Below are positions 20,370 to 30,124 of a stretch of DNA of 64,000 nt, in pieces. A model generated the notes under the pieces. The model was given only the letters and a program-made list of their open reading frames with translations, did no database searches and was not told where the DNA came from. The position numbers and the translations under genes were made by a program. How positions within the stretch are numbered: position 1 is the first letter of the stretch; each line of letters starts with the position of its first letter. The DNA is taken from the NCBI GenBank assembly GCA_963989245.1, contig OZ022340.1, positions 35,699,002 to 35,763,001 of the forward strand, in the 5' to 3' direction. The DNA comes from Nansenia antarctica (Eukaryota > Chordata > Actinopteri > Argentiniformes > Microstomatidae).

Positions 20370-22132
20370 CTCCCCACAGTACTTGGCAAGCGCAGTCTTC
20401 ACGTTGCGGTTTGTGCGCTCGTCCTGTCCATTGGCCTGGGGGTGGTAGGATGACGTGATGCAGTGTTTGACACCCAGAGCCTCAAAAACACCACGGTTGA
20501 CCTGCAGATGCATTAGTTTATGCAATTAAATTAGATTAAATTACAATTATCAAATGTCCCACATCACATACACTGTCTTATATACATAACTGTACCTCAT
20601 TCACAAATTCCCGTCCTTGGTCGGTAATGATCCTCTCTACCAGTCCAAAGTCAAGAAGAATGTTAACTATCTTCCTGGACACCTCATTGGCTGTTTTGGT
20701 GTAGAGGGTTTTTGCCACAGCCCACTTGGTGAAGAGGTTGGTTGCAGTCAGAATGTATCTGCAATGAAAAATGCAGATTGTTCTCCATTAGCTACAGCAT
20801 TGCAGCAGCTATTCTTCATGGGGTCCACCAAAAACTTGCTTCATAACTTTTATTGACTTATCCAATACATGATGTCAGCTTATCTCACTAGCTTTAACCA
20901 AAGGGGGTTACACATACTTCTGCCCAACATTCAGTAGCTACCTTTTGCCCTTTGCAGTGGTGGGAAGTGGACCAATGAGATCAATCCCCAGGACACTCCA
21001 TGCCTCTTTCACTTGGATGGGATGGAGTACAGGTGCAACTGTCTTTATTGTCTCATGATGTTGACAGCGGGGGCACTCATCAACCTTTAAAACAGTGACA
21101 TTTCAGAGGAAATTATCTAGAGTCAGAGAATTCTTGATGTGGTTGAGGCGTCATGTTGGTGGTGGTGGTGGTGGTCAGCTGCTGGGCTTAGTGCCTTAGG
21201 TGCAGAACCGCTGTGGTTGAGGGGCCGCGGCCTGTATGATGGTCTGGGTGTTCCAGTGCAGAATCAGATTGTGGTCAGTATGAGAATTACACAAGAGTTG
21301 GAGATCTTTGAGTAAAAGATCATTGCTAATGGGCAGTGTATAAATTACAATGTTCACACACACCATGCACTAATAACATCAAAAACTCACCCATTTTGTG
21401 ACATCCTCCCACAAGTTGGACCAGTGGTAGGACGCCGTCACCTTCTCCAGCGTTCGGCGTCTCCCTGGATGACCCCCAGTCCCATGGTTGTCGTGGCACT
21501 CCTTCAGATCAAATCAAACTTCATTTGTATAGCCCATTTCTCACAAAAATGTGACACAATGTGCTTCACAGAGAGCAAAGAAGATAAAACAACAATAGTA
21601 CAGATGAAACAACAATAAAGACAGACATTTAAAAGGCGAGATTGAATAAGTAGGTTTTGAGGTCTCCAACAATGATAATCTTGTCATAATTGGGAAAGAT
21701 GATGGACAAGAACTCAAGTCAGATAAGAAAGTTACCATCTGGACATCACAAACTCCATCTTTGTTGCACACCACCAAGCAAAGTTTGTCCTTGTACTTGT
21801 CCTTGTAGTACAACTCCTCACCTGATGCAGCAGGAAAATACAGCATTCATTTAGAAGTGCAAATATAAAGCCACTGGAAACAGGTTTTATGCACACAATA
21901 GTTAGCAGATGCTTAATGAGACACTCAATTTTGATACAGGCCTATGCATTTTCGCCATTTCAAGCAGTGGCTTCAAGAGTGGATATAACATAGTTATTCA
22001 CACTGACTTACCTTTCATCAAGTAATTCTTGGACGCCTTTAGAATCCTTGATTTAAGGTGTCCAACCTTGGGTATGCCAGGAGGATACATATGATGCATC
22101 ATGTAAAACTTGAGTGCTGTATGAAACTCCAT
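20370..22132 (-). CDS. KRBA2/Ginger-like integrase gene, first six exons (3' part missing)
   Basis: Minus-strand exons: 22132-22012, 21821-21736, 21501-21391, 21084-20942, 20758-20596, 20501-20370. They total 756 nt, 252 codons, with consistent phases, GT-AG borders and no stop. Start: MEFHTALKFYMMHHMYPPGI, PKVGHLKSRILKASKNYLMK. Zinc finger: CHDNHGTGGHPGRRR with CPRC. Catalytic core: GIDLIGPL, RIITDQGREF, SSYHPQANGQDER, with 35 residues between second Asp and Glu. The exon 1/2 (phase 1), W|V (phase 0) and E|V (phase 0) junctions fall where they do in the plus-strand gene at 1,181-5,509, so the two are related. After exon 6 (donor GTACTT) the next sequence is the inverted-repeat element ending at 20,339, so the C-terminus is lost or displaced. 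Fish proteins of this type are usually labelled KRBA2-like; they derive from Ginger-type transposon integrases (established knowledge). Confidence 0.8.
21507..21660 (-). mobile_element. L2-type 3' end / SINE fragment in intron 2 of the integrase gene
   Basis: On the plus strand: ATCAAATCAAACTTCATTTG, then TATAGCCCATTTCTCA, the reverse complement of a common fish L2/SINE 3' end with its (TTTGA)n tail. It directly abuts exon 3, leaving ...GATCTGAAG as acceptor, a weak pyrimidine tract that might hamper splicing. Confidence 0.6.
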
Positions 22133-22406
22133 CTCTGTCACCTGTCTCTCTCTCACCTAAACTCTCTCACGCAACTTCTCTCATGCGGGTGCGCGCGCAA
22201 CATCCATGTATCTTAAGGTAGCTACAGAGATTAGATCTATAAACAGCCAAAATTACTGATGGGTAAAAATGGCGGTCATCATGTGATCGTAAGTCATCGT
22301 CGTCAGCGAATCATAGCGCTACCTATGGCCGGAAAGGGCAGAACCTATGACCGGATCTGGTAGGGTCGGAAAAACCTTGCGGGTCGGAAACTCCGGTACT
22401 TACACC

Positions 22407-22517
22407 GGCTGGATGCTGAGGCTGATTACTGACACCTGTCCGTAATCAGCCCCGACACCCATCTCCCACTGACAGTCTGGCTCCCTCTGCAGGCCAGAAC
22501 GCGCCATGCTCCCCACA
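22407..22517 (-). repeat. Gmr1-like LTR fragment
   Basis: Nearly identical over 111 bp to the 3' LTR remnant at 16,058-16,172, again starting TGTGGGGAGC on the minus strand and ending at CATCCAGCCG. Identical truncation in two places suggests either a subelement boundary or a shared parent. It joins LINE-C sequence directly at 22,518. Confidence 0.6.
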
Positions 22518-23130
22518 ACTACAAATGGAAGGAAGGTAGTGTAGAAACATATCAAAACGCTATTAGACAACAACAAGTTCAATCACTATTAGACCAGTTC
22601 CTGAAAGAAAACGTTCAATACAACAGTGAAGGTGTAAACAGGGCAGTAGACAACCTTAATAATATATTTGACCTTTCAGCCTCCTTATCTGACCTAAAGG
22701 CCTCAAATAGAAAAGCCCCCAAAAATAACAACAATGACAAATGGTTCGACAACGAGTGTGAAAACCTCAGAAAGGAACTAAGGAACCTATCAAACTAAAA
22801 ACATAGAGACCCAGACAACCAGAGCACACGTCTTCACTATGGTGAAACATTAAAACTGTATAAAAATACAGTAAAGAAAAAATGGGACCAATATTATGTT
22901 AGAAACCAGCTACACTCTATAGAGGAATCCATAAAAACAAACAGATTCTGGGAAAAATGGAACACTCTAAATAAACAAAAACATGAGGATCTACCCATCC
23001 AAAATGGAGATATGGGTAAATCACTTCTCCAATCTCTTTGGTCCATTAGAGAAAAATAAACAGCAAAGACACATACAAGATAAACTACAAAGTTTAGAGT
23101 CAGCCATAAAAGACTACCAGAACCTAGACC
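22518..23130 (+). pseudogene. LINE-C fragment (linker between endonuclease and RT)
   Basis: The broken frame reads SLLDQFLKENVQYNSEGVNR, RKAPKNNNNDKWFDNECENL, RKELRNLSN*, ESIKTNRFWEKWNTLNK. WFD.EC..LRKELR is typical of the LINE linker preceding RT. It has stops at the end of RNLSN and after SLWSIREK. A second copy on the minus strand is split by the DD35E pair (27,691-27,758 and 32,809-32,990). Confidence 0.7.
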
Positions 23131-23995
23131 ATCGTTTCTCAACGGGGGCGTTCAGACAACATCGGGGGGCGCTGGAACAAATATTTTTAAAAGGGGGGCG
23201 TTGAGGTGTTCTTGGGGGGCGGTGACGCATAAAGTATTTTTCTCATGAAAAACAGCTGTCAGCAGTGTTATTACGGGTACGTTCGTAAATGCACGAACGG
23301 TCAGTTCGCTCGGACAAACCGTCTTTTCAAAGGTAGTATGGGTAGATCGCATGGCATTGAACAAAACCCAAAAGGAGAAGAAAAAAAAAAAGTTCGCCTA
23401 TCATCCATCCTCACTATGGCTTTTGCCACTTGATTGACATACAGGTAAGCCAGTCTGCGATCTGATCTTTTCACCTAACACACGGTTCACCACGCATGCG
23501 CAGTCAACAGCGCCAACTACAAAATACTAAATACCGGCGAGACTAATTAACTAGTTAGCCTTCCAATTTCTACTATTTACTATATAATACTAAAGAAAGG
23601 GTATACAAATGAGTGGGGAAGCTGGACCAAGTAAGAAACCAATAATGTACAACTTCCATCCAGAATAGGAGGAGGACTTTTTTACACGATGTGATATTGG
23701 AAGTGTCCAGAAGTGCGTCTGTCTGATCTGCAGATCTACGATGGCTATTTGGAAGAAGGGAAATGTGGCAAAAGAGCGAAAACGTACGGCTGCAACGATA
23801 GCTTCTTATCGCGTCAGTCACGTTCTTGTTAAACACAAGAAGAAAACAAAGACGGCGAAATTGTGAAAAAAGCGTTTCTCGAGGCTGCAGATTGCCTTTT
23901 CGCTGACAGATCCACAGTGGCTGATGACACCTTGCAACCAGCTCCTACAGCCCTGACTACTAGAAACTAGCTGCCTCCTCCCAGTGCCAGGTCTC
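23131..23995 (+). pseudogene. hAT (ZBED5/SCAND3-like) transposase, degenerate 5' part
   Basis: Begins with a hAT-like end (TTTCTCAACGGGGGCG). The coding start is ATG at 23,609: MSGEAGPSKKPIMYNFHPE*, a stop, EEDFFTRCDIGSVQKCVCLI, CRSTMAIWKKGN, then ASYRVSHVLVKHKKKTK. This is the N-terminal zinc-finger start of ZBED5/FAM200-type hAT genes. An internal deletion joins the zinc finger to the later SYRVSHVLVK segment, and further stops follow. It is inserted in LINE-C sequence. A GTACGTTCGTAAATGCACGA word near 23,277 resembles half of the TGCGTTCGTAAA MITE. Confidence 0.65.
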
Positions 23996-24140
23996 CCACT
24001 AAGGTAGAGAAATGCATTTATTTCCTCCTTTCAAACTAGGGAACTACCTGTTTTGTATCTGGTTTACTTTTCTGTTTGTTGGATCAGTAGTTGGCTATGG
24101 TACTGCAGACTGGCTGTCAGTGTGTGAGTGAGAGAAAGTG

Positions 24141-24142
<2 letters not shown>

Positions 24143-24220
<78 letters not shown>

Positions 24221-24283
24221 AGAGGGGGGGGGGGGAGAGAGAGAGAGGGAGTTTGTGCTATGGCTCCCTATGCAGACTGTCAA

Positions 24284-24326
<43 letters not shown>

Positions 24327-24395
24327 TGTGTCTGTGTCTGTGTGTCTGTGTGTGTGCATGTGTGTGTGTCTGTGTCTGTGTGTCTGTGTGTGTGT

Positions 24396-24460
<65 letters not shown>
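24143..24460. repeat. (GT)n / (GA)n microsatellite block
   Basis: Two long GT arrays (24,143-24,206 and 24,282-24,458) separated by a GA array with a G run. Frames through it (valine/cysteine repeats) are not genes. Confidence 0.95.
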
Positions 24461-24548
24461 AATAGCAAAGAGGGAGGGTTTGTGATGGTCTTCTCCTGTG
24501 TGGCTGTGTGACAGAGAGAGAGAAAGTGTATTGTACTATGCAGGCTGG

Positions 24549-26608
24549 GAACTGTGTGTAGAGGTAGAGGTGTAGAGGTGTAGAGGTGTAGAGGTGTAGA
24601 GGTAGAGGTGTAGAGGTGTAGAGGTGTAAAGGTGTAAAGGTGTAGATGTGTAGAGGTGTAAAGGTGTAGATGTGTAGAGGTGTAGAGGTGTAGAGGTAGA
24701 GATGTAGAGGTGTAGAGGTGTTGAGGTGTAGAGGTGTAGAGGTAGAGGTGTAGAGGTAGAGGTGTAGAGGTGTTGAGGTGTAGAGGTGTAGAGGTAGAGG
24801 TGTAGAGGTGTTGAGGTGTAGAGGTGTAGAGGTAGAGGTGTAGAGGTGTAGAGGTGTAGAGGTGTAGAGGTGTAGAGGTAGAGGTGTAGAGGTGTAGAGG
24901 TGTAAAGGTGTAGATGAGTAGAGGTGTAGAGGTGTAGAGGTAGAGATGTAGAGGTGTAGAGGTGTAAAGGTGTAGATGTGTAGAGGTGTAGAGGTGTAGA
25001 GGTAGAGGTGTAAAGGTGTAGATGTGTAGAGGTGTAGGGGTGTAGAGGTGTAGAGGTAGAGGTGTAGAGGTGTAGGGGTGTAGGGGTGTAGAGGTGTAGA
25101 GGTGTAGAGGTGTAGAGGTAGAGGTGTAGGGGTGTAGAGGTGTAGAGGTGTAGAGGTGTAGAGGTAGAGGTGTAGAGGTAGAGGTGTAGAGGTGTAGAGG
25201 TAGAGGTGTAGAGGTTTAGAGGTGTAGAGGTGTAGAGGTGTAGAGGTGTAGAGGTAGAGGTGTAGAGGTGTAGGGGTGTAGAGGTGTAGAGGTGTAGAGG
25301 TAGAGGTGTAGAGGTGTAGAGGTGTAGAGGTGTAGAGGTGTAGAGGTGTAGAGGTGTAGAGGTAGAGGTGTAGAGGTGTAGAGGTAGAGTTGTAGAGGTA
25401 GAGGTGTAGAAGTGTAGAGGTGTAGAGGTGTAGAGAGGTAGAGGTGTAGAGGTGTAGAGGTGTAGAGACACTTCTAGGTACTGGTGAAGTAGAAGTAGAA
25501 GTAGAAGTAGAAGTAGAAGTAGAAGTAGAAGTAGAAGAGGTAGGAGGTAGGTGTAGAGGTGTAGGGGTGTAGAGGTGTAGAGGTGTAGAGGTGTAGAGGT
25601 GTAGAGGTGTAGAGGTGTAGAGGTGTAGAGGTGTAGGGGTGTAGAGGTGTAGAGGTGTAGAGGTGTAGAGGTGTAGAGGTGTAGAGGTAGAGGTGTAGAG
25701 GTGTAGAGGTGTAGAGGTGTAGAGGTGTAGAGGTGTAGAGGTGTAGGGGTGTAGAGGTAGAGGTGTAGAGGTGTAGAGGTGTAGGGGTGTAGAGGTAGAG
25801 GTGTAGAGGTGTAGAGGTGTAGAGGTGTAGAGGTGTAGAGGTGTAGAGGTGTAGAGGTGTAGAGGTGTAGGGGTGTAGAGGTAGAGGTGTAGAGGTGTAG
25901 AGGTGTAGGGGTGTAGAGGTAGAGGTGTAGAGGTGTAGAGGTGTAGAGGTAGAGGTGTAGAGGTGTAGAGGTGTAGGGGTGTAGAGGTGTAGAGGTGTAG
26001 AGGTGTAGAGGTGTAGAGGTGTAGGGGTGTAGAGGTAGAGGTGTAGAGGTGTAGAGGTGTAGAGGTAGAGGTGTAGAGGTGTTGAGGTGTAGAGGTGTAG
26101 AGGTGTAGGGGTGTAGGGGTGTAGAGGTGTAGAGGTAGAGGTGTAGAGATGTATAGGTGTAGAGGTGTAGAGGTGTAGGGGTGTAGGGGTGTAGAGGTGT
26201 AGAGGTAGAGGTGTAGAGGTGTAGAGGTGTAGAGGTAGAGGTGTAGAGGTGTAGAGGTAGAGGTGTAGAGGTGTAGAGGTAGAGGTGTAGAGGTGTAGAG
26301 GTGTAGAGGTGTAGGGGTATAGAGGTGTAGAGGTAGAGGTGTAGAGGTGTAGAGGTGTAGAGGTGTAGAGGTGTAGGGGTGTAGAGGTGTAGAGGTGTAG
26401 AGGTGTAGGGGTGTAGAGGTGTAGAGGTGTAGAGGTGTAGAGGTGTAGAGGTGTAGAGGTGTAGAGGTGTAGAGGTGTAGAGTTGTAGAGGTGTAGAGGT
26501 GTAGAGGTAGAGGTGTAGAGGTGTAGATGTGTAGAGGTGTAGGGGTGTAGAGGTGTAGGGGTGTAGAGGTGTAGAGACACTTCTAGGTACTGGGTGTAGA
26601 GGTGTAGA
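24549..26608. repeat. Two-kilobase minisatellite, 8-bp unit GTAGAGGT with 6-bp variants
   Basis: About 2.06 kb of GTAGAGGT units with interspersed GTAGAG units (8/6-bp mixture), a few GTAGGGGT variants and an AAGTAG microsatellite at 25,485-25,545. A non-repeat phrase GACACTTCTAGGTACTGG occurs at 25,467 and 26,575, so a block of about 1.1 kb has itself been duplicated or shares its edge. An 8-bp unit has a 24-nt frame period, which creates a 720-codon minus frame of STPLHLYT repeats. I regard that as an artefact. Confidence 0.95.
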
Positions 26609-26796
26609 GCCGTGGCCGGTGAGTGTGAGCGATGGTGAACCTTCCTTCCTCCTGGCCTTACAGAGGCTAAAGAAAAGCTTTGACCTCATGTTGAACATCC
26701 GTCAAATCCCTTCAGAATCTGGCTGGCTCAGAGGTCAGAGGTCAGGGGTCAGGGGTCAGGTTTGGAATCGGACGTTACCTAACTGTGGAACCACGC

Positions 26797-26840
26797 CTAT
26801 CTATCTATCTATCTACCTATCTATCTATCTATCTATCTAC

Positions 26841-26906
<66 letters not shown>

Positions 26907-26945
26907 ATACATGTATATCTACCTATCTATCTATCTATCTATCTG

Positions 26946-26999
<54 letters not shown>

Positions 27000-27009
27000 G
27001 ATCGATCTA

Positions 27010-27070
<61 letters not shown>

Positions 27071-27082
27071 TTATCTATCTAT
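26797..27082. repeat. (TATC)n microsatellite, left array
   Basis: Long TATC array with TACC, TGTC and a TATATATACATGTATATC interruption, resembling the array at 27,518-27,684 on the other side of the LINE insertion. Confidence 0.9.
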
Positions 27083-27121
27083 CACTCACCTCCTTTTCTA
27101 TTTGAGGTCTTTAGGTTTGAT

Positions 27122-27517
27122 GAATGAATGGTCTTTATTGTCATTGCTACAGTACAGGTACCAAACAACGAAATTTAGGAGGGGTGGCTCCCCTGGTGTT
27201 AGGAAAGAAAAAAAAATAAAACTTTTAAAAAAAACACAAGAAGGGAAGGAGCTGGTTTACATAAATAAAGGCTATGTACACTATCCACTATACTATACTG
27301 TACAGATAGACGACTAGGGTTGTCATATTGCACAATAGTGTTATTGCACATTTATTTAAAGTGTCGCAGTTTGCAGGCTTGAAATGTACATATTTGTGCC
27401 TCAGCACTACACCTGATTTTTTCAGTCCAGCAGCTGCCATCAATCCGTCCAGACTGTCCAGGGCCCAGAACCTAGGTCTTTGCTGTGTTCAGGGCCTGGA
27501 CGGCCCTGTGGTAGAAG
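27122..27517 (-). mobile_element. LINE-A 3' UTR copy 2
   Basis: Matches the 3' end of the copy at 6,664-7,873, with a (TTCA)n tail at 27,122-27,130 and 5' truncation after GTGGTAGAAG. Both sides carry the same 47 bp (27,075-27,121 and 27,685-27,731), preceded by TATC arrays, which suggests an unusually long target duplication. Confidence 0.85.
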
Positions 27518-27631
27518 TCTATCTATATATAAATCTATATATATATATATATCTACCTATCTATCTATCTATCTATCTGTCAATCTATCTATCTATCTAT
27601 CTGTCAATCTATCTATCTATCTATCTGTCTG

Positions 27632-27683
<52 letters not shown>

Positions 27684-27684
27684 C
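27518..27684. repeat. (TATC)n microsatellite, right array
   Basis: TATC array with TATATATA and TGTC interruptions in the same order as the left array. Confidence 0.9.
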
Positions 27685-27758
27685 CTATCTATCACTCACC
27701 TCCTTTTCTATTTGAGGTCTTTAGGTTTGATAAGAAGGCTGAAAGGTCAAATATATTA

Positions 27759-30124
27759 CAGTTTTTCTCAATTGCTTCGGTGCATTTCTCTGATCAGAAT
27801 TGAAATTCTCATAACTGTTAGTTCAACCTCCACACCATTTAGTCATTTGTGCACATCATAGTAGCAGTTTCTCATTCCTTCCAACAAATTGCAAATGCTT
27901 TTGGACATGCATCAATTGCTGTCATACAATTCTCTGCTGTTTTATAACATTATCATTTGCTTATGTCATGTCAGTCAAAATGAACTATACTTTTGGATGC
28001 TGAATAGTCATTCCCTATAAAACTAATAGTCCTCATTTCATTGCTTGAGTCATTACATACAAAAATGTTGAACAAGTTGTCCAAATCTGTCAAGCAAATT
28101 CTATACATTTCTTTATCATTTTTTCCTGAAAAAAACTATTTCTCTCAGCTTTCACTGATGAGGAGGAGTGTGTGAAGCATTGATTGTAACCAATGATAAG
28201 CCACTTCCCCACAGTCACTCAGAGCTGAGTCCCATGAACCCTCAATTGGCAAGCATATATGAACCGAGCAGGACATAGTGTGTACCATTTTGACAATACT
28301 GTGACACAGAAATAGAAGGTCAGCATCGTGGAAGAGGGGCGAGGATGCGGGGAGGAAGGGGAAGGGGACAAAAAAGGGGAAGAGGAAGAAGAGGCCAAGT
28401 ACATAGGCAGATTCCTGATTAAATTAGGGCTACAATTGTGGACCATGTTGTCAATTACGGCCTCACAATGGCTGAGGCTGGCCGAAGGGTGCAGCCAAAT
28501 GTTGGGAGAACCACTGTAAATTCAATTATTCAAGCATTTTGTCAGGAGAACAGGTGTGTATATTGGACAGTAATTCAGCACTAAATCTGCACTGCACTAC
28601 TGTTATTGTGTCATACATGAAGCTTATAGTGGGACAAGAACTTGTCACTTTTTACATTTTACATTTAGACTTACAGCTTTACTGCAGCACAGATTTACTG
28701 TACTGTAGTGTAAAGTAGTGTTACAGTAAAGATTTGCCATATTTACAGTATGGTACTGTACTGCAGCATTTTACAAGTGGGAAGCACTGTTATTGTACAC
28801 TACAGTAATATGGGTTGAAGCAGTATATCTCGTTTACTGTACATTACTGTAATTTTACTCTGCACCACATAGACAAGACAAGGCAAGACAACCTTGCAGA
28901 GGTGGAAAAGGGCCCCTTTTTACTCCACAACAAGAGGAAGCCATTTTGTGCAATGGTGATTGCAAACAATGCCATAAGGTTGAGAGAAATACAAAGCGCT
29001 GTTATAGAGGATGACAATATCTTTGGGAATATTGAATCTGTTTCAATCGCTACAATTGACAGAGTGCTCAGGAGAAATGAAATGCGCATGAAACAATTGT
29101 ACAATGTGCCATTTGAACGGAACAGCGACAGAGTGAAGGAGATCCGTCACCAGTATGTACAGGTAAAACATTTACCGGTATGTGTTCTATGCATACTCTA
29201 ATGTCCAGTACTTTAAACTGGTTACTTTGTGTAGTGCCATGCAGTACACTTACATGACAATTCATACTGTACAATATGTTGTCCAAAATGCATAGTTACA
29301 CAGGAAAAGTTTTAATAGTTTTTTTCTCTCTCTCTCTATTCTGGGATAAAGCATGTACTGGAGCTGGAGGCCAGGGAACCGCTGCACACATTCATATACG
29401 TTGATGAGGTGAGTTTCAATCTGGCAAAAGGTAGAAGGCGTGGAAGAAATCGCATTGGACAGAGAGCAACCATTGATGTCCCAGGCCAACAAGGAGATAA
29501 TATTACAATGTGTGCAGCCATCTCAGAAAACGGCGTCCTCACCCATATACCCTGTCTTGGTCCATACAACACACAACATCTGCTGAATTTTTTAGACATT
29601 CTTTACTGGGACATAATCCCTGAGAATGAGAGGGGTCAAAATGGAGACCATCTGAACAAGTATGTTGTTGTATGGGATAATGTGCGTTTTCACCACTCAG
29701 ATCTGGTCAGACAGTGGTTTGCAGCACATGAAAGGATGCTGGTGGAATATCTCCCTCCCTACTCCCCATTCCTGAATCCAATAGAGGAGTTTTTCTCTGC
29801 CTGGAGGGGGAAGGTATATGACCTGCATCCACATACCCAAATGGCCTTGCTAGCAGAGGGTGGATTCGCCACTCAAGGAGATACTTTCCACGCTACAATA
29901 TAAACAATGGTGTCAGGACTTTTCATTTTGATGACACTGACACTTTCATTGACATGAATACTTGCTTTTGAGGAATGAACTATCCATTTTGAGCAAGTGA
30001 CACGCTTTTGCAGGTTAACAACTAGGTTTTGCAGTTTGTACTAATTGTTCTGAGAAATGCACTAACTGTTGTGCAAATGTTAATAGTGATCTGAGAAATG
30101 CACCAAAGCGACTGAGAAAAACTA
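27759..30124 (+). mobile_element. DD35E IS630/Tc1-mariner-type transposon, copy 1
   Basis: The left end CAGTTTTTCTCAATTGCTTC is preceded by TA (27,757-27,758). The right end, reverse complemented, reads AGTTTTTCTCAGTCGCTTTG. It encodes an intron-containing transposase. A second, inverted copy abuts its right end. The outer ends of the pair are flanked by TA on both sides. Confidence 0.8.
28395..29903 (+). pseudogene. DD35E transposase, copy 1 (three exons, broken)
   Basis: Exon A (about 28,395-28,553) encodes a helix-turn-helix (DHVVNYGLTMAEAGRRVQPN, VGRTTVNSIIQAF), preceded by a stop (GATTAA where copy 2 has GATGAT). Exon B 28,873-29,162 holds NNAIRLREIQSAVIEDDNIF, then RRNEMRMKQLYNVPFERNSD. 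Exon C 29,352-29,903 carries the catalytic residues: IYVDEVSFNL, VVWDNVRFHHS, PPYSPFLNPIEEFFSAWR. There are 35 residues between the second Asp and the Glu. An internal deletion near 29,850 removes part of the C-terminus. Introns are GT-AG, as expected of a spliced transposase. Confidence 0.75.

Noticed and set aside
24536..26698. 720-codon minus-strand ORF of STPLHLYT repeats (and a 368-codon one in another frame)
   Set aside because: Purely the translation of an 8/6-bp minisatellite. Other frames are open too, and there is no start context, domain or conservation evidence.
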